Assembly (NCBI RefSeq): GCF_000020365.1
Contig: NC_012108.1
Span: forward strand, 2,046,001 to 2,110,000
Source: Desulforapulum autotrophicum HRM2
GTDB lineage: Bacteria > Desulfobacterota > Desulfobacteria > Desulfobacterales > Desulfobacteraceae
Direction of reading: 5' to 3'
Length of the DNA: 64,000 nucleotides
This document shows positions 36,958 to 46,401 of this stretch, one piece after another. Under the pieces are notes generated by a model that saw nothing but the letters and a program-made list of their open reading frames with translations, did not search any database and was not told the DNA's origin. Position 1 is the first letter of the stretch; every line of letters starts with the position of its first letter. Both the position numbers and the translations under genes were made by a program.

Positions 36958-38583
36958 TTACTTTCCGTATTTAAACCACATCAGGGATTTGCCCCCCATT
37001 TTAAAAAAATGGGGCAAAATCTGTTGGGGTGGGTCTGGGGCCAGTTTTTTTTCAAGGTGTTCCCATTCTTTCTGGGTGCAGGAAACAATCCCATGCCCTG
37101 TTTTGTTCATGAATTGCTCCAGGTCATTCAGATCATTAAATCGAATACCCTGGCGTTTGCTGTATAGGGCAAGAATTTCTCCGTTCATCCGATAGAGAAT
37201 GAGCCTGCCATCAACGGGAAGGGTTGACTCTACAGCATGGGCAAGGGCTGTGGGGCTCTTTATGGGATTAAACAACGGAAATATAATCGTTCCCACATAG
37301 CATTCCACGATGATCATGGTGGCGATGAGGGCGTTTACCCATTGCTGCCGAATGCCTTCCTTTCCCTGGCAGCGATACAAAATTACAGCTGTCCCTGCTG
37401 AAATAAGGGAAAACAACAGCAGAAGATGCACTGGAATCGTCAGGGGCAGGGTGAATCCCGGCCAGGGTATGAGCGGGGCAAGACCTGCAATTGAGAACAG
37501 TGCAAAGAGGATGACCAGGGGGTAAGTCGTCCATTGCCGCCACCGTGGAGAAAGGCTGACAAGGGAAGATACCACAGATGCCACAAGCATGCTCAATGCC
37601 GGGTAAACCGACAGAATATACAGGTTCCGTTTGCCGCCGGCAAGGCTGAAAAAAACAACCACGAACAATACCCATCCAAGAATGCGTCTGGCCTGGCCCA
37701 TGGTGGATTTATCTTTTCTGGTTGCCCAGAGCGCTGCGGGAATCAGGAATGTCCAAGGCAGAAAATCAATTACAAGGTATTTCAAGTAGTAATAAAAAGG
37801 CTTGTAATGGCCGCCAAACTCACCGGCAAAACGGCCCACATTCTGGGTAAACAACAGCTCATTAAAATAGTCGGCAGATGCTCCGAAAAGCCAGGCTGCG
37901 AAAAGCCAGGCACCTGGCCAGACAAGGGACAGTGGTATGCCCCACAGCCAGAATTTTCTGGCAAGACAGGCTTTGTTTCCCGCTGTGAGACTTGCCGTCA
38001 CATAGATCCCCACGGGAACGATGAGGCCCACGGGGCCCTTGGCCAGGATGGCAAGCCCCATCAAAGAAAACGCGGCTACCAGTCCCAGACGGGAGGGCTG
38101 GGTTTCATTCTTGAATAAAAGATACAGGGCGGAAAGCTGAAGACCCAGAAGAAGCACATCAATCTGGCCGGTGCCGGCCTTGTGCCAGAACAGATAAGAG
38201 GTGGATAAAATGAAAATGGCATACCAGGCCGTTTGCCTGTTGTACCAGAGGGCTGTAAGTCTTGAAACAGCCCAAAGCGATAGAATTATTCCCAGAAAAG
38301 TGGGCATGCGGCCCGATACCCCGTCAAATTCGCCGTTGGTGAAAAGGGTGCTGATGTTGATTAGCCAGAACATCAGCGGGGGTTTGTGTGCATAGGTTTC
38401 ACCATGCCTGTGGGGGACAAGCCAGTTTCCACTTTCGTGCATTTCCCAGGCAACATAGGTGTATCTGGCTTCGTCCGGCTCCCACAGGGAACGGGAGGCA
38501 TACTGGCCGCCCCACAAAAGAGCGGCCATGAGGATGATCAGAAGAATTGGGACCGGTCGTGCAGTGATGGAAAAAAAATTCAT
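36958..38583 (-). CDS. Family 39 glycosyltransferase (ArnT/PMT-like)
   Basis: A 541-residue integral membrane protein with about twelve hydrophobic helices. The first periplasmic loop carries WEPDEARY (34-41), the catalytic acidic motif of ArnT and protein mannosyltransferases, which use polyprenyl-phosphate sugars. A soluble C-terminal domain follows the last helix. Together with the adjacent GT2 enzyme, which could make the polyprenyl donor, it probably modifies lipid A or core sugars. It overlaps the upstream VTT-protein gene by 4 bases. Confidence 0.85.
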   Translation of the reverse strand: MNFFSITARPVPILLIILMAALLWGGQYASRSLWEPDEARYTYVAWEMHESGNWLVPHRHGETYAHKPPLMFWLINISTLFTNGEFDGVSGRMPTFLGIILSLWAVSRLTALWYNRQTAWYAIFILSTSYLFWHKAGTGQIDVLLLGLQLSALYLLFKNETQPSRLGLVAAFSLMGLAILAKGPVGLIVPVGIYVTASLTAGNKACLARKFWLWGIPLSLVWPGAWLFAAWLFGASADYFNELLFTQNVGRFAGEFGGHYKPFYYYLKYLVIDFLPWTFLIPAALWATRKDKSTMGQARRILGWVLFVVVFFSLAGGKRNLYILSVYPALSMLVASVVSSLVSLSPRWRQWTTYPLVILFALFSIAGLAPLIPWPGFTLPLTIPVHLLLLFSLISAGTAVILYRCQGKEGIRQQWVNALIATMIIVECYVGTIIFPLFNPIKSPTALAHAVESTLPVDGRLILYRMNGEILALYSKRQGIRFNDLNDLEQFMNKTGHGIVSCTQKEWEHLEKKLAPDPPQQILPHFFKMGGKSLMWFKYGK

Positions 38584-39308
38584 GGCATTTCTTTCTTTAT
38601 TGGTTGCGGATAGATTCCGGTATGGTGCAATCTGATTTTTTTATTAATGATTACTATTGTGTGTATGGCGGCAATGCAGGCAATTCCCAGGCCTATCTGT
38701 AAATATTTTCCCTGTGCGCTGCCGTCGCCAAGGGAACACATCAACAGGGTCAGGGGAATGAATCCCAGAAATGATCCTGCCAGGTAAGGAACGAACGGCA
38801 CCCTGCACGACCCGCTTAACAGGCCGACCACCGTGGAATTAGACAGGGGAAAGATCCTTATATATAATATCCACAGGAACTCGTTTTTTTTTAACCGGGT
38901 TTTCCAGTGTTCGATTCTGTGTCTGAATTTCTTTTGAATCCAGCTTGACAGGAACAGCCGACCTGCAAAATAGACAATGGATGCACCCATGGTGGATGCA
39001 ACAAGGCCGACAAGGGTTCCAACTGTGATGCCAAAAATAGCGCCGGCCAGGGAACTGACCCAGAGTCTCGGGACGCCCAGGCCAATGAGACTTCCGCCTG
39101 CCGTGGTAAACATAAGGGCAGTGATCAACGGAATATTCAGAATCGGCATGGTGCTGGGGGTTAGAAAATAGCTGCGGATCTCCCGATAAAGACCGGAAGA
39201 CCATGGGGTTTTGAGCACAAGGGCAAGGCCTATGAAAATCAGACCTGTTAAAAGAACAGGAGTCGTTTCACCCAGAAAATGAAGCCATCTATTTTGTTGA
39301 AGAATCAA
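38580..39308 (-). CDS. VTT-domain (TVP38/TMEM64/DedA-like) membrane protein
   Basis: A 242-residue protein with about six hydrophobic segments. The central part (AGAIFGITVGTLVGLVAST, then RIFPLSNSTVVGLLSGSCRVPF) matches the VTT domain, including the characteristic proline and arginine. Members are proposed lipid scramblases or polyprenyl-phosphate flippases, which would suit an operon that builds and uses polyprenyl-linked sugars. Function here is inferred. Confidence 0.78.
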   Translation of the reverse strand: MILQQNRWLHFLGETTPVLLTGLIFIGLALVLKTPWSSGLYREIRSYFLTPSTMPILNIPLITALMFTTAGGSLIGLGVPRLWVSSLAGAIFGITVGTLVGLVASTMGASIVYFAGRLFLSSWIQKKFRHRIEHWKTRLKKNEFLWILYIRIFPLSNSTVVGLLSGSCRVPFVPYLAGSFLGFIPLTLLMCSLGDGSAQGKYLQIGLGIACIAAIHTIVIINKKIRLHHTGIYPQPIKKEMP

Positions 39309-39309
39309 T

Positions 39310-40074
39310 CTACTGGTCTTCCTTGTTTAAAGTGGCATGGTTTTCCCGAATGGTATAGCTAAGGGTCCGTTTTGTGAGCCAGTATACGCCTGCAAGGTCC
39401 ACGATTCCAGTCCAGAGGCGGTTCTGGATCCCCATGCCATATTTGCTCGTCCCCTTGATCCTGGGCCTGTGGTTTACCGGCATTTCAGAGACTGTGTATC
39501 CTGCCCGTAGCATCAGGGCTGGAAAAAATCTATGGGCATTTCTGAAAAATTGGATGCGCTCCAGGCACTGCCTGCGGAACACCCGAATCGCACACCCCAT
39601 ATCTGTAATATTGTCCTTGAGAATGGCATTTCGGATATGGTTGGCAATTTTGCTGGACAGCTTTCTGAGTCGTGTGTCTGTCCTGTTTGCTCTGATTCCA
39701 CACATTAAATGAACATCTCTTAGCTTGAGTTCATTCATCAGGATGGGAATATCCCTGGGATCGTTCTGCCCATCCCCATCAAGGACAGCAATGTACGTTC
39801 CCCTTGTAACGGAAAAACCCCCTTCAAGCGCTGCAGACTGCCCGCTGTTTGGACTGATATGGACCGCCTTTACCGGGGGGGTACTGGTGCACAAAGAATC
39901 CATTAGATCGGCGGTTCGATCCGTTGATCCATCATCCACGAGAATGAGTTCCCACGGGCAGTCCACCCCTTCTGTTAAAACCTTGATGATTTCACTGCAA
40001 ACAGGAATCAGACAGTTTTCCTCATTATAAAAGGGAACAACGATGCTTAGTTCTGGTGGTGGTTGATTATTCAA
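39310..40074 (-). CDS. Family 2 glycosyltransferase (dolichol/undecaprenyl-phosphate sugar synthase type)
   Basis: A 254-residue GT-A enzyme of the DPM1/ArnC group without C-terminal membrane helices. Motifs: LSIVVPFYNEENCLIPVC, LVDDGSTDRT, VLDGDGQNDP and the C-terminal NHRPRIKGTSKYGMG. It likely charges a polyprenyl-phosphate with a sugar for the GT39 enzyme two genes downstream. First gene of the four-gene minus-strand operon. Confidence 0.85.
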   Translation of the reverse strand: MNNQPPPELSIVVPFYNEENCLIPVCSEIIKVLTEGVDCPWELILVDDGSTDRTADLMDSLCTSTPPVKAVHISPNSGQSAALEGGFSVTRGTYIAVLDGDGQNDPRDIPILMNELKLRDVHLMCGIRANRTDTRLRKLSSKIANHIRNAILKDNITDMGCAIRVFRRQCLERIQFFRNAHRFFPALMLRAGYTVSEMPVNHRPRIKGTSKYGMGIQNRLWTGIVDLAGVYWLTKRTLSYTIRENHATLNKEDQ

Positions 40075-40163
40075 TATCCCTATCTTCCATGGGTTGACGT
40101 AATAGCCAGGAGGATTAATCGACGATTGTTTACTATCTAAAAATTGCAGGTTTCAGGTACTAT

Positions 40164-40179
40164 AATTAAACGTTTAATT
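40164..40179. promoter_or_regulatory. Perfect 16-bp palindrome, candidate regulator or enhancer site
   Basis: AATTAAACGTTTAATT is an exact palindrome in the 470-base gap before glpK, about 190 bases upstream of the candidate sigma-54 promoter and about 90 bases upstream of the start of the minus-strand operon. Either an enhancer-binding protein site for glp or an operator for the glycosyltransferase operon would fit. Confidence 0.4.
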
Positions 40180-40352
40180 CTACGCCTAAAATCTAAAACT
40201 TTCAATATTGGAACATTGTTTTCTAAGGATAGCAACGTTTGAGTGTGAAAAGGTTTCCATATGGTAAATGGCAGTGTTAAGAGAATAGACACTCCTTCAA
40301 GATTTCAAGGCCGGGTTCCATTGTCATCGCTTAAAACTAAGCCTGTTCATTC

Positions 40353-40368
40353 TGGCATAAGAATTGCT
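40353..40368 (+). promoter_or_regulatory. Candidate sigma-54 (-24/-12) promoter of the glp operon
   Basis: TGGCATAAGAATTGCT matches the TGGCAC-N5-TTGCW consensus with the required spacing of GG and GC. It lies about 180 bases before glpK on the same strand. Sigma-54 promoters need an AAA+ activator bound upstream; the palindrome at 40164 is at a suitable distance. No activator gene is in the window. Confidence 0.5.
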
Positions 40369-40545
40369 TTTGTCCATATTAAGCAACAGCCTTGCACGGT
40401 GATGTTGATAATCGAAACCAGGTGTTAAAAAACGAAAAAGATGTTGAAAAAGGGCAGGGTTAATGTTAGCGATTTAGCGATACCATTTTTATTTCTGTTT
40501 TCTTAGCCCCTTTGTAGCTGTTCTCTTAAAATTGAGGAGGATTGT

Positions 40546-42063
40546 ATGACGGAATATGTCGGCGCCGTTGACCAGGGAACCACCAGCACCCGGTTCATCA
40601 TCTTTGATCACAATGGAGATATTGTTGGCTTTGATCAAAAGGAGCACCGGCAGATTTTCGCCAAACCGGGCTGGGTGGAGCATGACCCCATGGAGATCTG
40701 GGAGAATACAAAAAAGGTGATCCAGGGCGCCCTTCAAAAAACCGGTATTGCAGGTCATAAAATCAAGGCTGTAGGGGTCACCAATCAGAGGGAGACCGTT
40801 GTGGTATGGGATCGAAAAACAGGTCGTCCTTTCCATAACGCCGTGGTGTGGCAGTGTGCAAGGACCGACGAGATCTGCCAGAAGCTCATCAGGGACGGGG
40901 GCCAGGACCGGTTCCGAAAGACCACAGGGCTTCCCGTTGCCACCTATTTTTCAGGGCCCAAGATCCAATGGATACTCGATAATGTGCCTGAGGCAAAAAA
41001 AGCGGCCCTTGCAGGAGATGCCATGTTCGGTACCATGGATACCTGGACCATATGGAACCTTACCGGTGGTCCCAATGGCGGTGCCCATGTCACGGATGTA
41101 ACCAATGGGAGCCGAACCCTTCTCATGGACATCAACACCCTTGAATGGAGTCCGGAGATTCTTTCTATTCTGAACATCCCTGCGTCCGGGCTTCCCCGGA
41201 TTCGACCCTCATCCGATCCAAACTTTTACGGCCTGACCACAAAGGACGGCCCCATGGCTGCCCAGGTGCCGGTCTGTGCCGCCCTTGGGGATCAGCAGGC
41301 TGCATTGTTCGGCCAGACCTGTTTTGAGCCGGGGGAGGCGAAAAATACCTATGGAACAGGTTGTTTTCTTCTTTTAAACACGGGAACCCGACCGGTTGCC
41401 TCCACCCACGGTTTGATCACCACGCCTGCCTATCAGTTGGGCAAGTCTTCTCCGGTTTATGCCCTTGAAGGATCCATTGCCAATGCCGGTGCCCTTGTCC
41501 AGTGGGTCAGGGACAACCTCGGGTTGATCAAGGATGCCCGGGAGATCGAGGCCCTGGCCTCCCTTGTGGCGGACAATGGGGACGTCTATTGCGTGCCCGC
41601 CTTTTCTGGGCTGTTTGCCCCCTACTGGCGATCGGATGCCAGGGGTGTGATTGCAGGACTCACCCGGTATGCAAACAAGTCCCACATTGCCCGGGCAGTT
41701 CTGGAGGCAACGGCCTATCAGGCCCTTGACATTGTTGATGCCATGAACCTTGACTCGGGCGTTGCCCTGACAAGCCTGAAGGTGGACGGCGGCATGGTCC
41801 ATAACCGACTGCTCATGCAATTCCAGGCTGATCTTCTCAAGGTGCCGGTGATCGTTCCCAGGGTGACCGAGACAACGGCCCTGGGAACTGCCTATGCCGC
41901 AGGGCTTGCCGTGGGGTTCTGGTCCGGGACAGCGGAACTCAAGGCCAAATGGTCAATACAGACCACCTTTTCTCCGGCCATGGACGAGGCAGAACGTACG
42001 AAAAGGTGCGCCGGCTGGAAAAAGGCTGTTGAACGTACCCTGAACTGGGTAGATCCCCTGTAA
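40546..42063 (+). CDS. glpK: Glycerol kinase
   Basis: A 505-residue FGGY-family kinase of normal length, converting glycerol and ATP to glycerol-3-phosphate. Clear motifs are DQGTTSTR near residue 9, [24 protein letters not shown], the adenosine-site [12 protein letters not shown] and [21 protein letters not shown]-type Shine-Dalgarno precedes the ATG. It heads a seven-gene operon with the glycerol ABC importer, an arrangement that couples uptake to trapping. Confidence 0.96.
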   Translation: MTEYVGAVDQGTTSTRFIIFDHNGDIVGFDQKEHRQIFAKPGWVEHDPMEIWENTKKVIQGALQKTGIAGHKIKAVGVTNQRETVVVWDRKTGRPFHNAVVWQCARTDEICQKLIRDGGQDRFRKTTGLPVATYFSGPKIQWILDNVPEAKKAALAGDAMFGTMDTWTIWNLTGGPNGGAHVTDVTNGSRTLLMDINTLEWSPEILSILNIPASGLPRIRPSSDPNFYGLTTKDGPMAAQVPVCAALGDQQAALFGQTCFEPGEAKNTYGTGCFLLLNTGTRPVASTHGLITTPAYQLGKSSPVYALEGSIANAGALVQWVRDNLGLIKDAREIEALASLVADNGDVYCVPAFSGLFAPYWRSDARGVIAGLTRYANKSHIARAVLEATAYQALDIVDAMNLDSGVALTSLKVDGGMVHNRLLMQFQADLLKVPVIVPRVTETTALGTAYAAGLAVGFWSGTAELKAKWSIQTTFSPAMDEAERTKRCAGWKKAVERTLNWVDPL

Positions 42064-42084
42064 CCTGCGATAAAAGGAGAGATC

Positions 42085-43176
42085 ATGGGATTATCCCTTG
42101 AGAATATCCATAAGACCGTGGACGGTGAGGTTCACCTTGCCGACATTAATCTTGAAATTGAATCCGGCACACGGACAGTGGTTTTGGGTCGGACCCTGTC
42201 CGGTAAGACCTCGCTGTTGCGAATCCTGGCGGGCCTTGACCGACCAACCCAGGGGACCATCACCATAGACGGCAAGGATGTCACTGGCGTGCCCGTCAGA
42301 AAACGAAACATCGCCATGGTGTACCAGCAGTTCATCAATTACCCTTCGTTTACCATCTTTGACAACATCGCCTCCCCCTTGAAGGTTGCAGGGATATCAA
42401 AGGATAAGATCAAGAAACGGGTGATGGAGGTGGCAAAGATTCTCCATCTCACCGACATGCTTGACCGGATGCCGGCAGAACTCTCAGGGGGTCAGCAGCA
42501 GCGCACCGCCATTGCACGGGCACTTGTCAAGGAAGCACCGCTTCTGCTCATGGACGAACCCCTTGTCAACCTGGACTATAAGCTCAGGGAGGAACTCCAG
42601 AGCGAACTCCAGGATATTTTCAGGCAAAGGGAGGCCATGGTGGTCTACACCACCACTGAACCGGGTGAGGCATTGAAATTCGGCGGCAGGATTGTTGTCA
42701 TGGATGAGGGGAAGGTTCTCCAGACGGGCATGACAACCGATGTATACCGGAATCCTGCCACCTTGAAGGTGGCTGAGGTGTTCAGTGATCCACCCATCAA
42801 CTGCCTTGCCTGCCGGGTGGAAGGAAATACAGCCACCCTGGAATCGGGCCTTGTTATAAACCTTTCCGGTCATCTCAAGGATCTGGTGCCTGGACGGTAT
42901 ACCTTCGGGATAAGGTCCAATAACCTCTTCCTCGGCCGGCAGACAAGTCTTGACGTTGAATTAAAGGCTGTAGCCAAGCTTGCCGAGATCAACGGATCTG
43001 AAACCTTTGTCCATGTGGATTGTGCAGGTGCCAGGCTTGTGGTTCAGGAGGTGGGTGTTCGTTCGGTAAAGATCGGCTCCCAGTTGCAGGTCTTTGTCAA
43101 TCCAGCCTGCTTTTTCGTTTTCTCCACGGCAGGAGATCTGGTGCTTGCACCCGATGCTGTCACCCATGGAAACTAA
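42085..43176 (+). CDS. glpS: Glycerol ABC transporter ATPase 1
   Basis: A 363-residue MalK-type ATPase with a C-terminal TOBE region. Walker A is GRTLSGKTS, the signature LSGGQQQR is canonical, Walker B is LLLMDEPL. The H-loop histidine is missing: the segment is VVYTTTEPGEAL where relatives have a THD. GlpT, its presumed partner, has the reverse defect. Naming follows the glpSTPQUV glycerol transporter described in Rhizobium leguminosarum, whose gene order is the same here. Confidence 0.88.
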   Translation: MGLSLENIHKTVDGEVHLADINLEIESGTRTVVLGRTLSGKTSLLRILAGLDRPTQGTITIDGKDVTGVPVRKRNIAMVYQQFINYPSFTIFDNIASPLKVAGISKDKIKKRVMEVAKILHLTDMLDRMPAELSGGQQQRTAIARALVKEAPLLLMDEPLVNLDYKLREELQSELQDIFRQREAMVVYTTTEPGEALKFGGRIVVMDEGKVLQTGMTTDVYRNPATLKVAEVFSDPPINCLACRVEGNTATLESGLVINLSGHLKDLVPGRYTFGIRSNNLFLGRQTSLDVELKAVAKLAEINGSETFVHVDCAGARLVVQEVGVRSVKIGSQLQVFVNPACFFVFSTAGDLVLAPDAVTHGN

Positions 43177-43193
43177 AATAGAAAGGAAGCTCC

Positions 43194-44288
43194 ATGGCTA
43201 AAATTGATTTACAGGAAATTGCCCACACCTATGTGGCCAATCCCAATAAAGAGTCAGACTATGCGCTTAAAAGAATTCACAATGTATGGGAAGACGGCGG
43301 GTCCTATGCCCTTTTAGGGCCGTCTGGTTGTGGCAAGACCACTCTGCTTAACGTGATTTCAGGGCTTCTCACACCGAGTCAGGGCAGAATTTTGTTTGAC
43401 GGCAAGGATGTCACCCAGCTTCCCCCTGAGCGGCGAAACATTGCCCAGGTGTTCCAGTTTCCCGTTCTTTATGACACCATGTCGGTCTTTAACAATCTTG
43501 CCTTTCCCCTCAGGAACCGGGGATTTAATGAAGCGGACGTCAAAAAAAGGGTCCATGAGGTGGCGGATATTCTGGAACTCACCCCCTTTCTTGCCCGAAG
43601 GGCTGCAGGGCTTGCCGCCGATGCCAAGCAGAAAATTTCCCTGGGCCGGGGCCTTGTGAGAAGTGATGTCGCCGCCATTCTTTTTGACGAACCCTTGACG
43701 GTAATTGATCCCAATCTCAAGTGGCAGCTTAGATGCAAGCTAAAGGAGATCCACGAGCGTCTCAAGCTCACCTTTGTCTATGTCACCCACGACCAGGTAG
43801 AAGCCCTCACCTTTGCTGACCAGGTGATTGTCATGTACGAGGGCAGGATCATTCAGATCGGAACTCCCCAGGAACTGTTTGAAAATCCTGACCACACCTT
43901 TGTGGGCTATTTTATCGGCAGTCCTGGAATGAATTTTCTGCCCATGGTCCTTGAAAACGGGGTGGCCCATGTAGAAGGGGCCAATGGGGTTGAAATCTTT
44001 CTTGACGACCGTCTGGCAGGCCTTGCCGCAACGGCCAAGGGGAAGCTCAAGCTCGGAATCCGGCCGCTTTATCTTGAGGTGCACAAACAAAAGGAGGCCC
44101 ACGGGGTGGAGGCCCAGGTGAAATCCGTGGAAGACCAGGGAAGTTATCGTATCCTCACAGCCCTCCTGGGCGACCATCAGGTCCAGGCAAGGGTTCCCGA
44201 GGGCCAGTCCATCCCGGATGAACGGGTGTGGCTAAGGTTTTCAACCGACTGGATCCGTCTGTTTGAAGATGATCAGCTCTTAAGGTAA
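43194..44288 (+). CDS. glpT: Glycerol ABC transporter ATPase 2
   Basis: A 364-residue MalK-type ATPase. Walker A GPSGCGKTT, Walker B ILFDEPLT and H-loop YVTHDQVEAL are intact, but the signature is LAADAKQK in place of LSGGQ. In a GlpS-GlpT heterodimer only the site formed by GlpT Walker motifs and the GlpS signature would be canonical. The symbol follows the rhizobial operon and is not the E. coli glycerol-3-phosphate antiporter of the same name. Confidence 0.88.
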   Translation: MAKIDLQEIAHTYVANPNKESDYALKRIHNVWEDGGSYALLGPSGCGKTTLLNVISGLLTPSQGRILFDGKDVTQLPPERRNIAQVFQFPVLYDTMSVFNNLAFPLRNRGFNEADVKKRVHEVADILELTPFLARRAAGLAADAKQKISLGRGLVRSDVAAILFDEPLTVIDPNLKWQLRCKLKEIHERLKLTFVYVTHDQVEALTFADQVIVMYEGRIIQIGTPQELFENPDHTFVGYFIGSPGMNFLPMVLENGVAHVEGANGVEIFLDDRLAGLAATAKGKLKLGIRPLYLEVHKQKEAHGVEAQVKSVEDQGSYRILTALLGDHQVQARVPEGQSIPDERVWLRFSTDWIRLFEDDQLLR

Positions 44289-44340
44289 CGACAGTTAACA
44301 ACCAACCAACAGCAAGGTTGAGTAAAGGAGTGTAACCGAT

Positions 44341-45213
44341 ATGGATAAGTGGGAAGACAATAAGGCATGGTTTCTGGTGCTGCCGGTCTTTATCATCGTT
44401 GCCTTCAGTGCCATCATTCCTTTGATGACGGTGGTGAACTATTCCATCCAGGACATTTTTGGACCCGGCCAGCGAATTTTTGTGGGTACGGAGTGGTTTA
44501 AGGCTGTGTTGTCCGACACCCGGCTGCACGAGGCATTGATTCGTCAGTTTATTTTTTCAGGCCTGGTGCTCGTGATCGAGATGCCCCTTGGCGTAGGGAT
44601 AGCTCTGCTGATGCCCAAGGAAAAGGGATGGGCCGCTTCGATCTGCCTGGTGCTCCTGGCCTTGCCCCTGCTGATTCCGTGGAATGTTATCGGAACCATC
44701 TGGATGATATTCACCCGCCCGGATATCGGGCTGTTGGGTGCCGGGGTCAACGCCCTTGGCATTGCATTTGACCACACGGCAAGTCCGTCCGATGCCTGGA
44801 TCACCCTGATGCTCATGGAGGTGTGGCACTGGACCCCCCTGGTGGCGCTGCTTGCCTATGCCGGATTGAGGGCCATTCCTGAGGCTTATTTCCAGGCAGC
44901 CCGCATAGACGGGGCCTCTGCCTGGGCCGTGTTCAAGTACATTCAGCTGCCAAAGATGAGGGGGGTATTGACCATTGCCCTGCTGCTCAGATTCATGGAC
45001 AGCTTTCTCATCTATGCCGAACCCTTTGTGCTCACTGGCGGCGGGCCGGGCAATACCACCACCTTTCTTTCCATCTATCTTGTCAAGGTGGCCGTTGGCC
45101 AGTTTGACCTGGGGCCTGCCGCGGCCTTTTCCCTTATTTACTTTTTAATCATCCTGCTGTTCAGTTGGCTGTTTTACCAGGCCCTTCAGAACGTTGGACG
45201 AGGAGAGGCATGA
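44341..45213 (+). CDS. glpP: Glycerol ABC transporter permease 1
   Basis: A 290-residue MalF/UgpA-type permease with six predicted helices. The EAA loop, which contacts the ATPase, is EAYFQAARIDGASAWAVFKYI followed by LPKM (shown in two parts by position near residues 180-205). It follows glpT after 52 bases and overlaps glpQ by 4 bases. Confidence 0.88.
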   Translation: MDKWEDNKAWFLVLPVFIIVAFSAIIPLMTVVNYSIQDIFGPGQRIFVGTEWFKAVLSDTRLHEALIRQFIFSGLVLVIEMPLGVGIALLMPKEKGWAASICLVLLALPLLIPWNVIGTIWMIFTRPDIGLLGAGVNALGIAFDHTASPSDAWITLMLMEVWHWTPLVALLAYAGLRAIPEAYFQAARIDGASAWAVFKYIQLPKMRGVLTIALLLRFMDSFLIYAEPFVLTGGGPGNTTTFLSIYLVKVAVGQFDLGPAAAFSLIYFLIILLFSWLFYQALQNVGRGEA

Positions 45214-46010
45214 TGAAAAAAAGAACCATTGTTCTCATTGTCTATCTCTTTTGGTTGATGCTTCCCATCTACTGGATGCTCAACATGTCCCTTAGAACAA
45301 ATGCCGATATCTTGAGCGTGTTTTCCCTTTATCCAAGGGATTTCACCCTTGAAAATTATATGAAAATTTTTTCAGATGTATCGTGGTACTCGGGATATAT
45401 CAATTCGATGATCTATGTGACAATGAACACGTTGATATCGCTTGCGACTGCCCTGCCTGCGGCCTATGCCTTTTCCCGGTATCGGTTCATCGGTGACGGC
45501 CAGATGTTTTTCTGGCTTTTGACCAACCGCATGGCACCGGCCGCTGTTTTTCTGCTTCCCTTTTTCCAGCTCTATTCCACAGTGGGTCTCATTGATACCC
45601 ACATTGCCGTTGCCCTGGCCCATTGTCTGTTCAACGTCCCCCTTGCCGTGTGGATACTTGAGGGCTTTATGTCGGGCGTACCCAAGGAGATTGACGAGAC
45701 CGCCTATATCGACGGGTATTCCTTTGTGCGTTTCTTTACCACCATTTTTATTCCCCTGATTCGATCCGGTGTCGGTGTTACAGCGTTTTTCTGCTTCATG
45801 TTTTCCTGGGTTGAACTCTTGTTTGCAAGGACCCTGACCACCACCGCTGCTAAACCCATTGCCGCTATCATGACCCGGACGGTGAGTGCATCAGGCCTTG
45901 ACTGGGGCCTTCTTTCGGCAGCAGGGGTTTTAACCATCGTGCCCGGGGCCCTTGTGATCTGGTTCGTCAGAAACCACATGGCAAAGGGTTTTGCCATGGG
46001 ACGGGTATAG
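45210..46010 (+). CDS. glpQ: Glycerol ABC transporter permease 2
   Basis: A 266-residue MalG/UgpE-type permease with six predicted helices and the EAA loop KEIDETAYIDGYSFVRFF. I place the start at the ATGATG overlapping the glpP stop (GAGGAGAGG upstream); a longer frame inside glpP is not supported. Not related to the glycerophosphodiesterase also named GlpQ. Confidence 0.88.
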   Translation: MMKKRTIVLIVYLFWLMLPIYWMLNMSLRTNADILSVFSLYPRDFTLENYMKIFSDVSWYSGYINSMIYVTMNTLISLATALPAAYAFSRYRFIGDGQMFFWLLTNRMAPAAVFLLPFFQLYSTVGLIDTHIAVALAHCLFNVPLAVWILEGFMSGVPKEIDETAYIDGYSFVRFFTTIFIPLIRSGVGVTAFFCFMFSWVELLFARTLTTTAAKPIAAIMTRTVSASGLDWGLLSAAGVLTIVPGALVIWFVRNHMAKGFAMGRV

Positions 46011-46019
46011 GAGGAAGAT

Positions 46020-46298
46020 ATGACACTGGAATGGATGGCATGGACCTATCCCACGGCGATTTTTTTTATAACCATTGCCCTGATGCTCTGCGGCATGACT
46101 GTGTGGCAGATTGCATCTCCCTGTGTTAAACGGCGGGGAATTCTGCCCATTGCAACCACCCGGGGTGACCGGCTTTTTATTGGCCTTTTGAGCAGTGCAT
46201 ACATTCATCTGGCCTGGCTGGGACTGACTGATTTTACCCTGTGGGTGGCCTTTGTGTTTTCCCTTGTGTGGATGGTTGTTGTCATGCGCTGGGGATAA
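46020..46298 (+). CDS. glpU: Small membrane protein of the glycerol importer operon (DUF2160-like)
   Basis: A 92-residue protein with two to three hydrophobic segments (TAIFFITIALMLCGMTVW, then RLFIGLLSSAYIHLAWLGL and LWVAFVFSLVWMVVVM) and a basic stretch between them. A small protein of this type occupies the same position in the rhizobial glpSTPQUV operon. Its role in transport is unknown. AGGAGG precedes the ATG. Confidence 0.8.
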   Translation: MTLEWMAWTYPTAIFFITIALMLCGMTVWQIASPCVKRRGILPIATTRGDRLFIGLLSSAYIHLAWLGLTDFTLWVAFVFSLVWMVVVMRWG

Positions 46299-46401
46299 AC
46301 AAGATATTTATTGGGTGTCATCGGTGTTAAAGGCCTTTACATCGGCGAACGACCGGACAACCGGAACCCCTTTTTTAAGGCCGTATGAAGGAGACCATAA
46401 G

